Positions 47,192 to 56,020 of a DNA stretch of 64,000 bases are shown here, in pieces (position 1 is the stretch's first letter; every line of letters begins with the position of its first letter). The translations under genes and the position numbers were made by a program. The DNA is taken from contig NZ_BCQI01000008.1 of assembly GCF_001544355.1 (NCBI RefSeq), positions 37,705 to 101,704 of the forward strand. The letters run 5' to 3'. Below the pieces are notes generated by a model. It searched no databases. It was given only the letters and a program-made list of their open reading frames with translations, and was not told the origin of the DNA. This DNA is from Alicyclobacillus acidiphilus NBRC 100859. GTDB lineage: Bacteria > Bacillota > Bacilli > Alicyclobacillales > Alicyclobacillaceae.

Positions 47192-48165
47192 AATGTCCGA
47201 ATCAGCGTCATGGAACCGTGCGGGGATACGCGATATGACTCGATATTCGACGGGATGAGGACCGTATCCCCGGGACGAAGAGCGAGCTCACCCAGGCCAT
47301 CTGGTGAAACAAAGGACAGTGTTCCCTGCCCTTCCACAGCGATCAGCGCGTCTGGGTTGCCCTTCACCCCGAGCGCCAAGTTCAATTCCGTGGCGCTCAG
47401 TCGCACTTCGTCGATTGTGAAATACGGACACTGCGCCAGACGCACAACCTGGACACCTTCCTCGTCCACCAGCGTTACCCGTGGCATCTCCGGTGTCGAT
47501 CCGCCGTACTGGAGCACCTCCGCCGCCTTCTCCACGTGCAGCGTTCGGGGTTTGCCGTCGGCGTCGACGCGATCCCAATCGTACACACGATACGTAACGT
47601 CGGAAGTCTGTTGAATTTCCAGCACCTTCGTTCCCGCCAACAGGGCGTGGAGCGTCCGCGCCGGAACAAATACGAGATCCCCTGGCGCGATCGAACGGTA
47701 ACTGAGATAATCCTTCACCTTGCCCTCGCGGACGGCGGACTCGTACGCCTCGCGATTTGGAAAAGTGTGTCCATAGTTCACGCGGCCGTCGGGCTTGCTG
47801 TCGAGTATGTACCACGCCTCGGTCTTCCCAAAATCCCCTTCGTGCTGATTGGCGTACGCGTCATCTGGATGAATCTGGACCGACAAATCGGACTCAGCCT
47901 CCAGATATTTGATCAGTAGCGGAAAGCGATTCTGTGGAGAATTCCCGAGATACGCGTCGGGATACAGCTCTGTCAACTCGGCCAGCGTCTTTCCCGCCAG
48001 CGGTCCGTCAGCGACGACGCTCATCCCGTTCGGATGTCCAGAAAGCACCCAGTATTCTCCAATAGGTTCGTCGGTCTCCACGCCAAACGTCGATTTCAAG
48101 GCGTGGCCGCCCCAAATGCGAGGCATCGGTACGGGTCGAAACTTCACTGGCAACACGAATCTCAC
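47179..48165 (-). CDS. manA: Mannose-6-phosphate isomerase, class I
   Basis: The 328-residue zinc enzyme has FRPVPMPRIWGGHAL, IGEYWVLSGHPNG, the metal-binding SVQIHPDDAYAN and GKTEAWYILDSKP, and VPARTLHALLAGTKVLEIQQTSDVTYRVYDWDR. It interconverts mannose 6-phosphate and fructose 6-phosphate. The start ATGA overlaps the stop of the upstream dehydrogenase by four bases. Its 3' end overlaps the DUF4129 gene on the other strand by 13 bases. Confidence 0.95.
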   Translation of the reverse strand: MRFVLPVKFRPVPMPRIWGGHALKSTFGVETDEPIGEYWVLSGHPNGMSVVADGPLAGKTLAELTELYPDAYLGNSPQNRFPLLIKYLEAESDLSVQIHPDDAYANQHEGDFGKTEAWYILDSKPDGRVNYGHTFPNREAYESAVREGKVKDYLSYRSIAPGDLVFVPARTLHALLAGTKVLEIQQTSDVTYRVYDWDRVDADGKPRTLHVEKAAEVLQYGGSTPEMPRVTLVDEEGVQVVRLAQCPYFTIDEVRLSATELNLALGVKGNPDALIAVEGQGTLSFVSPDGLGELALRPGDTVLIPSNIESYRVSPHGSMTLIRTFYGS

Positions 48166-49148
48166 AACTCCTTCACAAGATCCTGCAACTCGGGTACGAT
48201 GCGGGCGTCTTCGAAGCGCCCCTCCAATACAGCAATCAGGTTGTCGACCGCCAACCTGTCCATATCATCCCGCGTCGCCTGTGTCGCTGAACCGATATGC
48301 GGCGACGCCACGACGTTCGGCAGGCTGAGCAAAGGATTGTCCGTCGGCGTTGGCTCGGTGACAAACACGTCCAGACCAGCCGCCCTAATTTGTCCAGACT
48401 GCAAGGCCTGAAACAAATCCTCTTCGACGACCGTCTTGCCGCGCGACACGTTGATAAAGATCGCGGACGGTTTCATCTTCGCAAACGCGTCGCGGTTCAT
48501 CAGCCCTATCGTAGCAGGTGTCAAAGGCGTTAACAAAACGACGAAATCCGATTGCCGCAACAACTCGTCGAACGAAGCGTACACCGCATGGACCGAGGCC
48601 TCCGCATGTGGATGACGAGATCTGCTGTGATACAACACATTCATGCCAAAGCCATAGTGCGCTCGTCGCGCCACGGCCTCGCCGATGCGCCCCATGCCAA
48701 GAATCCCCATGGTTCGGTGGTGCACATCGACGCCAAACAACGATTCGTCGAATCCCTTCGTCCACCTGCCTTGACGAACCCAACCATCCAGTTCGACGAT
48801 CCGCCGCGCCGTCGCCAACACCAACGCCATCGCCAAATCCGCGACCGTATCGTCCAACACGCCAGGCGTGTGCGTTCCCACCACGCCATGCCGCCTCATC
48901 GCTGCGATGTCGAAGTGATCGTAACCGACGGACGTGGTGCTCACGACCCGCAACGCCTTCGCCTGGGAAAGCAGCGTCTCGTCGATCCGAAGCCCGCCCG
49001 TAATCAAGGCGTCGGCCTTCGCCATCTCTTCCAGCAAAAACTCACGCGGCATTGGCCCCTCTTCTCGCCAGCGCGTATACACGCCTAGCTCAGCCAGTCT
49101 CTCTTCCAAATCCGACCGCAACACTTTGGTCGAGAATACTCTCTGCAA
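48162..49148 (-). CDS. D-isomer-specific 2-hydroxyacid dehydrogenase (glyoxylate/hydroxypyruvate reductase type)
   Basis: The 328-residue enzyme has the NAD-binding MGILGMGRIGEAVARRA motif and catalytic Arg (NVSRGKTVVEEDLF), Glu (LDVFVTEPTPTDNPL) and His (NVVASPHIGSAT). This fits glyoxylate/hydroxypyruvate/2-ketogluconate reductases. A TTG start at 49148 is chosen because GGAGGAGG is nine bases upstream and the translation VFSTKVLRSDLEERL fits the family N-terminus; the ORF runs upstream through the repeat region but that part is not credible. It is coupled to manA by an ATGA overlap. Confidence 0.9.
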   Translation of the reverse strand: MQRVFSTKVLRSDLEERLAELGVYTRWREEGPMPREFLLEEMAKADALITGGLRIDETLLSQAKALRVVSTTSVGYDHFDIAAMRRHGVVGTHTPGVLDDTVADLAMALVLATARRIVELDGWVRQGRWTKGFDESLFGVDVHHRTMGILGMGRIGEAVARRAHYGFGMNVLYHSRSRHPHAEASVHAVYASFDELLRQSDFVVLLTPLTPATIGLMNRDAFAKMKPSAIFINVSRGKTVVEEDLFQALQSGQIRAAGLDVFVTEPTPTDNPLLSLPNVVASPHIGSATQATRDDMDRLAVDNLIAVLEGRFEDARIVPELQDLVKEL

Positions 49149-49356
49149 ATGACGACACCTCCTCCGCAATTGTCCTTTTATCACTCTACACTTTCTCGGC
49201 AAAAAGCGAAAACACGTTCTGATGGGGGCGTTTATGCGGATGGGTGGAGGCGGGGCCGGACCGTGGCGAAGGCAGGCGAGCGGGAGCAGGCGCGATCGCG
49301 CGCGATCGCGAAGGTAGGCGAAGGTAGACACGGGCTGGCGGCAGGGGAGCGGGACG

Positions 49357-49464
49357 GAGGACAGGGAACGGAGGACAGGGGACGGAGGACAGGGGACGGA
49401 GGACAGGGGACGGAGGACAGGGAACGGAGGATCGAGAACGGAAGACAGGGAACGGAGGATCGGC
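49357..49464. repeat. 14-bp purine-rich tandem repeat
   Basis: Seven copies plus a partial one of GGAGGACAGGGRAC, exactly 14 bases apart (49357, 49371, 49385, 49399, 49413, 49427, 49441, 49455). The last three have drifted. It is strongly strand-asymmetric (G+A). Confidence 0.92.
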
Positions 49465-49652
49465 AAATAGGCGGTCCTCAGCCGCTTATTTCGGCGAGTT
49501 GCCCGGATCGAACTAAAATAAGCGGCCCCAGGACGCTTATTTGCCCCGCTGCCTCCAAAATGGGTCGTCCACAGCCGATTAAGCGGCTGTGGACCTCTTA
49601 TTCGTCGCCAATCTGCGGATTCGACACACTTAAGCGGCCAGCGGCCGCTTAT
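49465..49652. repeat. Four spaced palindromic AATAAGCGG...CCGCTTATT elements
   Basis: Imperfect palindromes lie at 49465-49491, 49516-49542, 49577-49602 and 49630-49652, about 50-60 bases apart. Each has an AATAAGCGG-like left arm and a CCGCTTATT-like right arm. The third is nested in a perfect 11-base inverted repeat, GTCCACAGCCG/CGGCTGTGGAC (49567-49594). Confidence 0.8.
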
Positions 49653-49656
49653 TCGC

Positions 49657-49835
49657 TCCCGACTCCCCCGACTCCCCCGACTCCCCCGACTCCCCCGACT
49701 CCCCCGACTCCCCCGACTCTCCCGACTCCCGACTCCCCCGACTCTCCCGACTCTCCCGACTCTCCCGACTCTCCCGACTCTCCCGACTCTCCCGACTCTC
49801 CCGACTCCCCCGACTCCCCCGACTCCCCCGATTCC
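49657..49835. repeat. 9-bp GACTCCCCC tandem repeat
   Basis: About 19 copies of GACTCCCCC or GACTCTCCC in tandem; one unit is shortened by two bases near 49726. The two unit variants occur in blocks, as expected from local duplication. It follows the palindromic elements directly. Confidence 0.93.
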
Positions 49836-50019
49836 TCCGCCCCACCCGATCGCGACAGTGCGTACACGATACACCCATCGACGGGTCACCATCACGATAA
49901 TTCAAATCGCAATAAATATTTCAGAAACAAGACTTTTCTTGCAGTGGGATTCGTGCTTTACTGGAATCAGGCTCATCTTTACGGCGACATCGCAACGCCG
50001 TTTCGAAGGCGGGAATTCG

Positions 50020-50490
50020 TTGGACAACCAATCCATCTGCAATGTGTCAATCGACTACGCCTTGGGCGAATTGCACGACGAATTGTTGAAGAAGCGGTTT
50101 GAACATCATCTCCGACAGTGCCTCGAATGTCAGCAGGACGTGATGGAGTATCGGTCGTTTCTCGCATCGATTGAATCGCCGCATGAATCGTCGCAACACA
50201 CGGAACGCCTACATACGTCCGCCATTCGATGGACAACTCGGACGAAAGTCATCCCATTTCCCATCCGCGGTCGCGAATTGAAGACCCAATCCATCCCACG
50301 GCCCCCTTACCGCCCAATTTGGGCGGCATTGACGTTGTCGTTGGCGATGTTCATCAGCCTTGTCGGCTTGGTGAACCGACACGATCCGATTGGACTTCAC
50401 GACCTGCACTTTTTCTCGTGGCAGCACATTGCGCACGCGTCGCTGCGATGGGCTGCCAAGGGCAAACAACTGACGGATCGACTCTATTAA
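50020..50490 (+). CDS. Zinc-finger anti-sigma-like membrane protein, orphan
   Basis: The 156-residue protein has near its start the zinc motif H-x3-C-x2-C (HHLRQCLECQQ, about residues 29-39) of ZAS anti-sigma factors, and one membrane segment (PIWAALTLSLAMFISLVGLV, about 100-119). The short C-terminus would lie outside. TTG at 50020 is chosen because AAGGCGGG precedes it. No ECF sigma factor gene is adjacent, which is unusual for this class. The sigma partner, if any, is elsewhere. Confidence 0.7.
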   Translation: MDNQSICNVSIDYALGELHDELLKKRFEHHLRQCLECQQDVMEYRSFLASIESPHESSQHTERLHTSAIRWTTRTKVIPFPIRGRELKTQSIPRPPYRPIWAALTLSLAMFISLVGLVNRHDPIGLHDLHFFSWQHIAHASLRWAAKGKQLTDRLY

Positions 50491-50515
50491 GGCGTTTCGG
50501 ACAACCTCGTCTAGA

Positions 50516-50561
50516 CAAACAAGCTGCCGCGAGCATCCATTGCTCTGCGGCAGCTTGTTTG
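50516..50561. terminator. Bidirectional terminator
   Basis: CAAACAAGCTGCCGC and its complement GCGGCAGCTTGTTTG flank a 16-base centre. A-rich and T-rich arms make it usable in both directions between two convergent genes. Confidence 0.85.
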
Positions 50562-50588
50562 CGCATCCACCTCTGTATGGTCAATCGA

Positions 50589-51554
50589 TCACGCTGCAGA
50601 CGGGCTGCTGGCCCCATCTCGAGTGGTCGCCCGGTTCGGGTCCTGGGAGAGCCGCAGCACGGCCAGCCAGACAATCGCGAAGCCTATCCACTGCGCCAAG
50701 TGTACAGTCTGGCCGAGGAACAACCAGTCCACGAAGATGCCCGTCGCGGGAAATGCGAGTTCCGCCAACGTCGCGTACGATGCCCGAACGCCATTCAATC
50801 CTCGGTAGTATAGGAGGAGGCTCAGCAAACTCGGCACGATGGTCTGGTACAACAGGTTGCCAAGCACGTGCAGCTTGGTCAGGGATACGGCCATAGCACC
50901 GATGTGTGGATGTTGAAACGAGACTATTCCGAGCAAAAAGGGCAAGGCCACTGCGAATCGCAATGCGGTCATGGTTGGAAACGAAACCTTGTTGACGATG
51001 CGTTTACCCATCACGGTCGATCCGCCCCACAGAACCGCCGCGCCAATGGCGTAGAGACCGCTCGAAAGCGCCCCCTTCGCTGCCGTCTGCGGAATTTGGA
51101 AGCCAAACGTGAGCAGATAGGCCCCAAACATCGCGACGGCAAACAGCAGCCAATATCCGCGGCGAAGCCGCTCGCCTAAGACCAGCGTCGCCAACAATAC
51201 CGCAAAGAGCGGCTGCAGTTTCTGAAGGATCAGCACAACGTTGACATTGTTCGCGGTGAGCCCCACCTGCAAGCCGTTGTCGAATAGAATGGACGCAATG
51301 GCAGAGCCGCCCCACGCGACAAACAACACTGCTCCCCAGTCGAGAATGTTGAGCTTACGAACTTCGTGTCGTTTCCAGATCAGGACAGGAATCGCGAAAA
51401 ACGCCAACAGGATGTGTTCCAACAAAACAATTTCGGTAGATGTGAATGATTTCTGAAGCGCCAAAATGAATACTGCGTCCAGTCCCCACATTCCTGCCCC
51501 AATCGCGATCAGCCACAACGACCACCCAGTTTTCACCTTTTGACTCTCTCCCAA
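50589..51554 (-). CDS. DMT/EamA family transporter, predicted riboflavin importer
   Basis: The 321-residue protein has ten predicted membrane helices arranged as two EamA repeats (first repeat begins WSLWLIAIGAGMWGLDAVFIL; second begins GALSSGLYAIGAAVLWGGSTVMGKRI). It is the only gene behind an FMN riboswitch, so it should be switched off when flavins are plentiful. DMT proteins that import riboflavin are known (RibN, ImpX), so flavin import is the natural prediction. TTG at 51554 is chosen because GGAGG lies eight bases upstream; an ATG five codons earlier lacks a site. Confidence 0.82.
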   Translation of the reverse strand: MGESQKVKTGWSLWLIAIGAGMWGLDAVFILALQKSFTSTEIVLLEHILLAFFAIPVLIWKRHEVRKLNILDWGAVLFVAWGGSAIASILFDNGLQVGLTANNVNVVLILQKLQPLFAVLLATLVLGERLRRGYWLLFAVAMFGAYLLTFGFQIPQTAAKGALSSGLYAIGAAVLWGGSTVMGKRIVNKVSFPTMTALRFAVALPFLLGIVSFQHPHIGAMAVSLTKLHVLGNLLYQTIVPSLLSLLLYYRGLNGVRASYATLAELAFPATGIFVDWLFLGQTVHLAQWIGFAIVWLAVLRLSQDPNRATTRDGASSPSAA

Positions 51555-51615
51555 TTCAAAAACCTCCATGCACAATGAGGAGTTTGAATTGAACCTCCCG
51601 AAGGTTTGCGCACGT

Positions 51616-51644
51616 AAAAAGCCCCGAGTAAACATACTCGGGGC
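51616..51644 (-). terminator. FMN riboswitch expression-platform terminator
   Basis: GCCCCGAGTA pairs with TACTCGGGGC... around a short loop and is followed by five T residues on the minus strand. It lies between the aptamer and the transporter start, as expected for transcription attenuation. Confidence 0.88.
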
Positions 51645-51693
51645 ACGTACACAAATGAAGGCATAGCCGACGTGTCTGTCAGCTATTCCCATT

Positions 51694-51840
51694 CGTTACC
51701 TTCTCCCATCCGGACTATACCGTCGGCCTTGGAATCATCACCAAGTCAATCGATGTCATCTTCAATGACGTCGAGTCGCGGGCTTCGATCAGTCGTGATC
51801 GTCACCGCCGGTCGGGAATTTCACCCTGCCCCGAAGGTTC
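51694..51840 (-). promoter_or_regulatory. FMN riboswitch (RFN element)
   Basis: The minus strand reads TTCGGGGCAGGGTGAAATTC, CCGACCGGCGGTGA, AGCCCGCGA, GATTCCAAGGCCGACGGT and TATAGTCCGGATGGGAGAAGG in order: all conserved blocks of the RFN aptamer are present. An extended -10 (TGCTATACT, about 51857-51865) lies just upstream. Binding of FMN should favour the terminator at 51616-51644. Confidence 0.96.
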
Positions 51841-51949
51841 ATATTCAACTGAAAAAAGTATAGCAGTTCCGACACCGAAGATCTAGAGCCAGCTCGTCCG
51901 CAGTGCGGGTCGCCCCCAAGCCACGCGAGTCCACACGGGTCAAAAAACG

Positions 51950-53113
51950 TCACTCCTGTGGAATCGCGACCCATTCCCGCTTCTGAGCCGACGTCTCCAC
52001 GGCTTCCAAGACGCGCTCGTTGCGCACGCCTTCGTCAAAATCCGGTTGGAACGGCTTGCCTTCCACGATACTCTCGAAATACGACGCGAACAGATTCATG
52101 AACGTGTGCTCATAACCGATAATGTGTCCCGCCGGCCAGTACCGATCCGCAAACGGGTGCACCGTCTCGGTACAGTTGATGGTGCGGAATCCCTGCAGCC
52201 CCGCTTCATCGTCTTCCAAGTAAACGTGCAGCAGATTCATGTTCTCCAGGTCCCAGCGAATGGATCCGCGTTCGCCGTTGATCTCGAAACGATTGCCGTT
52301 GCGGTTGCCGCCGGCGAATCGCGTGGCTTCAAACACGCCAAGCGCACCGTTGTCGAAGTGGGCCAAAATCGCGGTGGCGTCGTCGACGTCGACTGTGCCC
52401 GTCTGCGATCCGTCAACTCTCGCTTCCAGTCCACCGCTCATCTCACCGAGCGGTCTCGTCTTGATGAACGTCTCCATGGTCGCGGTCAACTCGGTGATCT
52501 CGCCGACGAGGAACCGGGCGAGATCGAGAATATGAGCCCCGATATCGCCGAGCGCGCCTGAGCCAGTGACCTCTTTGCGCAAACGCCACACGAGCGGGAA
52601 ATTGGGGTCCATGATCCAATCCTGCAAATATTGGGCGCGAATATGATAAATGCGCCCCAGCCGCCCTGAAGCAATCAATTGCTTCGCGTATTGCACCGCA
52701 GGCGCAAAGCGGTAATTGTGGCACAAGAGGCCTGTCACGCCGTTTTTCTTGACCGCGTCGCGCATGCGAATCGCCTCTTCGACGGTCATCGCCATCGGCT
52801 TCTCGCAAATCACGTGTTTCCCTGCCTCTGCGGCGGCGATCGCCATTTCCGCGTGCAGGTAATTCGGCGTCACGATGTCGATCACGTCGATATCGTCACG
52901 CTCCAGCAGTTTCCGCCAATCCGTCTCATACGACTCGAAACCATACTGGTTCGCCGCGTCGCGAACAGCCGCTTCCGCCCTGCCCGCGATGGCCTTCAGT
53001 ACCGGAGAAGCGCCGCCCGGGAAGAAGAAATCGAGGTCGCGAAACGCGTGGCTGTGGGCCTTTCCCATGAACTGATAGCCTATCATGCCGATACCGAGTT
53101 TCGGTTTGCTCAC
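51950..53113 (-). CDS. Gfo/Idh/MocA family oxidoreductase
   Basis: The 387-residue enzyme has the Rossmann start GIGMIGYQFMGKAHSHAF, the EKP motif (VICEKPMAMT) with its catalytic Lys, and the GDIGAHILDLARFL segment with Asp and His of the active site. These proteins oxidise or reduce sugars and inositols with NAD(P). GTG at 53113 has AAGGAGG eight bases upstream. It is the last gene of a five-gene minus-strand operon. Confidence 0.92.
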   Translation of the reverse strand: MSKPKLGIGMIGYQFMGKAHSHAFRDLDFFFPGGASPVLKAIAGRAEAAVRDAANQYGFESYETDWRKLLERDDIDVIDIVTPNYLHAEMAIAAAEAGKHVICEKPMAMTVEEAIRMRDAVKKNGVTGLLCHNYRFAPAVQYAKQLIASGRLGRIYHIRAQYLQDWIMDPNFPLVWRLRKEVTGSGALGDIGAHILDLARFLVGEITELTATMETFIKTRPLGEMSGGLEARVDGSQTGTVDVDDATAILAHFDNGALGVFEATRFAGGNRNGNRFEINGERGSIRWDLENMNLLHVYLEDDEAGLQGFRTINCTETVHPFADRYWPAGHIIGYEHTFMNLFASYFESIVEGKPFQPDFDEGVRNERVLEAVETSAQKREWVAIPQE

Positions 53114-53204
53114 CAAACACGCCTCCTTGAATACGCGCGTACAGCAAACGGGGGGAACCTCGTCCGGTCCCGCCCCATGTTCGCTGTGTCCGCGATGTGA
53201 TGAC

Positions 53205-54248
53205 TTACAGCTTGACAGTCTCCCCGGTCTCTGCCGACTGATAGAGACCATTGATGATGCGCTGCAGTTTCACGCCTTGTTCCGGCGTCGAAATCGGCGG
53301 TTCCCCACCCAGGCACGCGTCGACAAACCGCTTGATCTCGCGCTCATACGCGGAAACGTCCGGCAAATACACCGGCGAGACGTCGACGAGCGCGCCGTGC
53401 CGCTCTTGGTAGATGGTCAACGGGAAGACATTTGCGCCGCCTTCCTTGCCCATCAGTTTGACATTCATCTCATCGTTCAACTGCACATTGGCAGCGAACG
53501 CAGACTCAATCACCAAGGTCGCACCGTTCGCGAACTTCACGAAACCGCGCGCCATGTCTTCGACGGAGAAATTCTGATAATCCCAATCGCCGAGCAGGCC
53601 GACGCCCTTACGCGTTCCCAACTCTTGGTATGTAGCACCAAGCACCATCGTCGGTTCCGGGTAACCCATGAGATACAGCGCGGTATCGAGCATGTGGCAG
53701 CCAATATCGATGAGCGGGCCGCCGCCTTGCAGGGCCTTGTTTGTGAAAACGCCCCATCCTGGAATGCCGCGGCGTCTCATCGCAATCGCCGTAGCGGCGT
53801 AGATGTCACCCAACTCGCCCGCTTCGACGAAACGCTTCAACGTGTCGACTTCTTTGGAGTGGCGATAGTGGAACCCAAACGTCAAATACTTGCCAGCTTC
53901 TTTCGCCGCGTTCGCCATCTCTTCGGCCTCCGCCACCGACATGGCTGGCGGTTTCTCGCACAGCACGTGACATCCGGCCCGCAGGGCGGCGATACTCGCG
54001 TCCTTGTGAAATTTGTTTGGCGTACAAATGCTGACGGCGTCCAGTTCTGGGCCGGCCAGCATTTCGTCGACAGACGAAAACACATTGGGAATGTCAAATT
54101 TTTCAGCCGTTTTCTTCGCCATGTCGAGGACAACGTCGCAAATGGACACGATCTCGACCCTGTCACTCACTTTTAAGTAATTCGGAATGTGCGCGTGTTG
54201 GGCGATACCGCCCGCGCCCACGATGCCAACTCGCAGTTTGTCAGCCAA
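53205..54248 (-). CDS. Gfo/Idh/MocA family oxidoreductase
   Basis: The 347-residue second paralogue in the operon has VGIVGAGGIAQHAHIPNY (NAD loop), VLCEKPPAMS (EKP) and IDIGCHMLDTALYLMGYPEP (catalytic Asp/His). It is only distantly similar to the downstream paralogue, so the two probably act on different substrates or at different steps. It lies 13 bases after the isomerase gene. Confidence 0.92.
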   Translation of the reverse strand: MADKLRVGIVGAGGIAQHAHIPNYLKVSDRVEIVSICDVVLDMAKKTAEKFDIPNVFSSVDEMLAGPELDAVSICTPNKFHKDASIAALRAGCHVLCEKPPAMSVAEAEEMANAAKEAGKYLTFGFHYRHSKEVDTLKRFVEAGELGDIYAATAIAMRRRGIPGWGVFTNKALQGGGPLIDIGCHMLDTALYLMGYPEPTMVLGATYQELGTRKGVGLLGDWDYQNFSVEDMARGFVKFANGATLVIESAFAANVQLNDEMNVKLMGKEGGANVFPLTIYQERHGALVDVSPVYLPDVSAYEREIKRFVDACLGGEPPISTPEQGVKLQRIINGLYQSAETGETVKL

Positions 54249-54261
54249 CGCTGTTTCCTCC

Positions 54262-55230
54262 TTAAGCCCACCACATGTTCTGAAGTTTTTCGCGAATGAT
54301 CAGCGGCTTTAAGAACGCAGCCGCCTTTTGGAAGCCTTCTTCGACCGACATCAGGCTGTCTTCGTGTTCAATCGACACCGTGCCTTGATAGCCAGCCAAC
54401 TGAAGGGCGCTGATGATATCGGACCACGTCTCTGAGTCGTGTCCATAGCCGACCGTGCGGAAAATCCACGCGCGGTTGCGCTCCTGTTGATAAGGCTTCG
54501 TATCGAGAACGCCGTTGACCGCACGATTGTGCTTGTTAAACCCGGTGTCCTTCGCGTGGACGTGGAAGATAGCCCCCGCGTCAGCCAAGGCGTGGATGGC
54601 TTCCACTGGATCAATCCCCTGCCAAAACATGTGGCTTGGGTCGAAGTTGATGCCGATGTTTTCGCCGCAAGCCTCGCGCAGCTTCAGCATCGTCTCGCCA
54701 TTGTATACCACGAAATTCGGATGGGCTTCAATCGCGACGCGTACGCCGTGTTGAGCCAACACCTTGTTCTGCTCGGACCAATACGGAATCACTTTCTCAT
54801 TCCACTGCCATTCGAGCACTTTGAGGTGATCGTCTGGCCATGGCGAGGTGACCCACACGGGGTACAGGGAATGCTCCGATTCACCTGGGCATCCAGAGAA
54901 CGTCACAACGGTCTGAACGCCGAGCAAGGCCGCCAGTTCAATCGTCTCCTGCAGCGTCTCATGCGCTTGTGCCGCAATCTCCTTGTTTGGGTGCAACGGG
55001 TTGTTGTGGCAGCTCAACGCGCTGATCTCAAGTCCGCGCGAATGGATGGCTTCCAAAAACGCCTCACGCTTTTGCGCGCTTTGCAACAGCGCCTTTCGAT
55101 CACAATGGGCAGATCCCGGAAATCCGCCAGTGCCAATCTCCACCGCATCGAGGCCGGCAGCGGCGACATGATCCAGCATCTCTTCAAACGACTTGTCACC
55201 GAACAGTACCGTAAAAATACCAAGTTTCAC
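54262..55230 (-). CDS. AP-endonuclease-2-fold sugar isomerase/epimerase
   Basis: The 322-residue TIM barrel has the metal ligands expected of the xylose-isomerase-like family: Glu in VAIEAHPNF, Asp/His in GINFDPSHMFWQG, His in IFHVHAKDTGF and Glu in GTVSIEHEDSL. It starts MKLGIFTVLFGDKSFEEMLD. Such proteins isomerise, epimerise or dehydrate keto sugars and inositols (IolE, IolI, IolH relatives). Substrate unknown. Confidence 0.88.
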   Translation of the reverse strand: MKLGIFTVLFGDKSFEEMLDHVAAAGLDAVEIGTGGFPGSAHCDRKALLQSAQKREAFLEAIHSRGLEISALSCHNNPLHPNKEIAAQAHETLQETIELAALLGVQTVVTFSGCPGESEHSLYPVWVTSPWPDDHLKVLEWQWNEKVIPYWSEQNKVLAQHGVRVAIEAHPNFVVYNGETMLKLREACGENIGINFDPSHMFWQGIDPVEAIHALADAGAIFHVHAKDTGFNKHNRAVNGVLDTKPYQQERNRAWIFRTVGYGHDSETWSDIISALQLAGYQGTVSIEHEDSLMSVEEGFQKAAAFLKPLIIREKLQNMWWA

Positions 55231-55270
55231 GACATCGCCTCCGATTCCACTGATGTTGATGTCCGAATGG

Positions 55271-56020
55271 TTACGCTTTCAGGTGCTCTTGCAAGAACGC
55301 CAACGAAGCCGCAATGGATTCGAGCGGATCACCCGGACAAACATCCTGTTCGACGATGTAGTACTTCACACCTGCCGCACTTGCAGCTTCGAACAGCGAA
55401 TTCCAATCGAGTACGCCTTTGCCGACAGTTTCGAATGCGCCCGTTTCTTTCGACATGTCCTTGGCGTGCAGCAGATCGGCGCGGCCAGCGTAACGGCGAA
55501 GAAATTCGGTCGGTTGGTACCCGGCCTTGTGTGCCCAGTACACGTCCAACTCCATCTGAACGCCTTCGCTTTCCAGCGCGGTCAACAACAGGTCCAACGC
55601 GGTCGTACCATCGAACGTCTCGAATTCAAAGTCGTGATTATGATAGCCAAGCTTGATGCCGGCGGCTTTGCAAGCTTGCGCGGCTTTCGCCAGAATCCCG
55701 GCCAACGCCTCGTAATCCGCTTTGGACTGTCTGCGCTCCTGCGGCAAAAATGGGCAGACGAGATATTCGAGTCCAATCGCCTTCGCCTCGTCGATCACCT
55801 GGTCCAGTTCGGACTCGAATCTGTTCAACGCCACGTGGCTCGATACAGGGCGCAGGTTCAGATCGTCGAGCACCTTGCGCAATTCCGTCGGCTCCAGTCC
55901 GCCGTAATGGTGGAGTTCGACAGCCCGATAACCGATTTCGGACACCTTGCGAAGCGTCCCCACAAAATCTTTGGCAAGCAGATCCCGAAGCGTATACAGC
56001 TGTACGCCAATCTCAGTCAT
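55271..56020 (-). CDS. AP-endonuclease-2-fold sugar isomerase/epimerase
   Basis: The 249-residue barrel begins MTEIGVQLYTLRDLLAKDFV, a start typical of this family in 3-keto-sugar loci. Metal ligands: GYHNHDFEF region, Asp in MELDVYWAHKAG, His in LLHAKDM and Glu in YYIVEQDV. The ATG at 56020 has GAGGTG nine bases upstream and overlaps the upstream gene by eight bases. Confidence 0.88.
   Translation of the reverse strand: MTEIGVQLYTLRDLLAKDFVGTLRKVSEIGYRAVELHHYGGLEPTELRKVLDDLNLRPVSSHVALNRFESELDQVIDEAKAIGLEYLVCPFLPQERRQSKADYEALAGILAKAAQACKAAGIKLGYHNHDFEFETFDGTTALDLLLTALESEGVQMELDVYWAHKAGYQPTEFLRRYAGRADLLHAKDMSKETGAFETVGKGVLDWNSLFEAASAAGVKYYIVEQDVCPGDPLESIAASLAFLQEHLKA

Noticed and set aside
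49567..49594. Rho-independent terminator of the dehydrogenase or anti-sigma gene
   Set aside because: The 11-base inverted repeat is perfect but has no T run on either side and repeats as part of a palindrome family.
49149..50102. 317-residue plus-strand ORF and the upstream extension of the dehydrogenase frame through the 49 kb repeats
   Set aside because: Open only because of 9-base and near-frame repeats; composition is Pro-Pro-Thr or Gly-Arg-Val runs, and family alignment places the dehydrogenase start at 49148.
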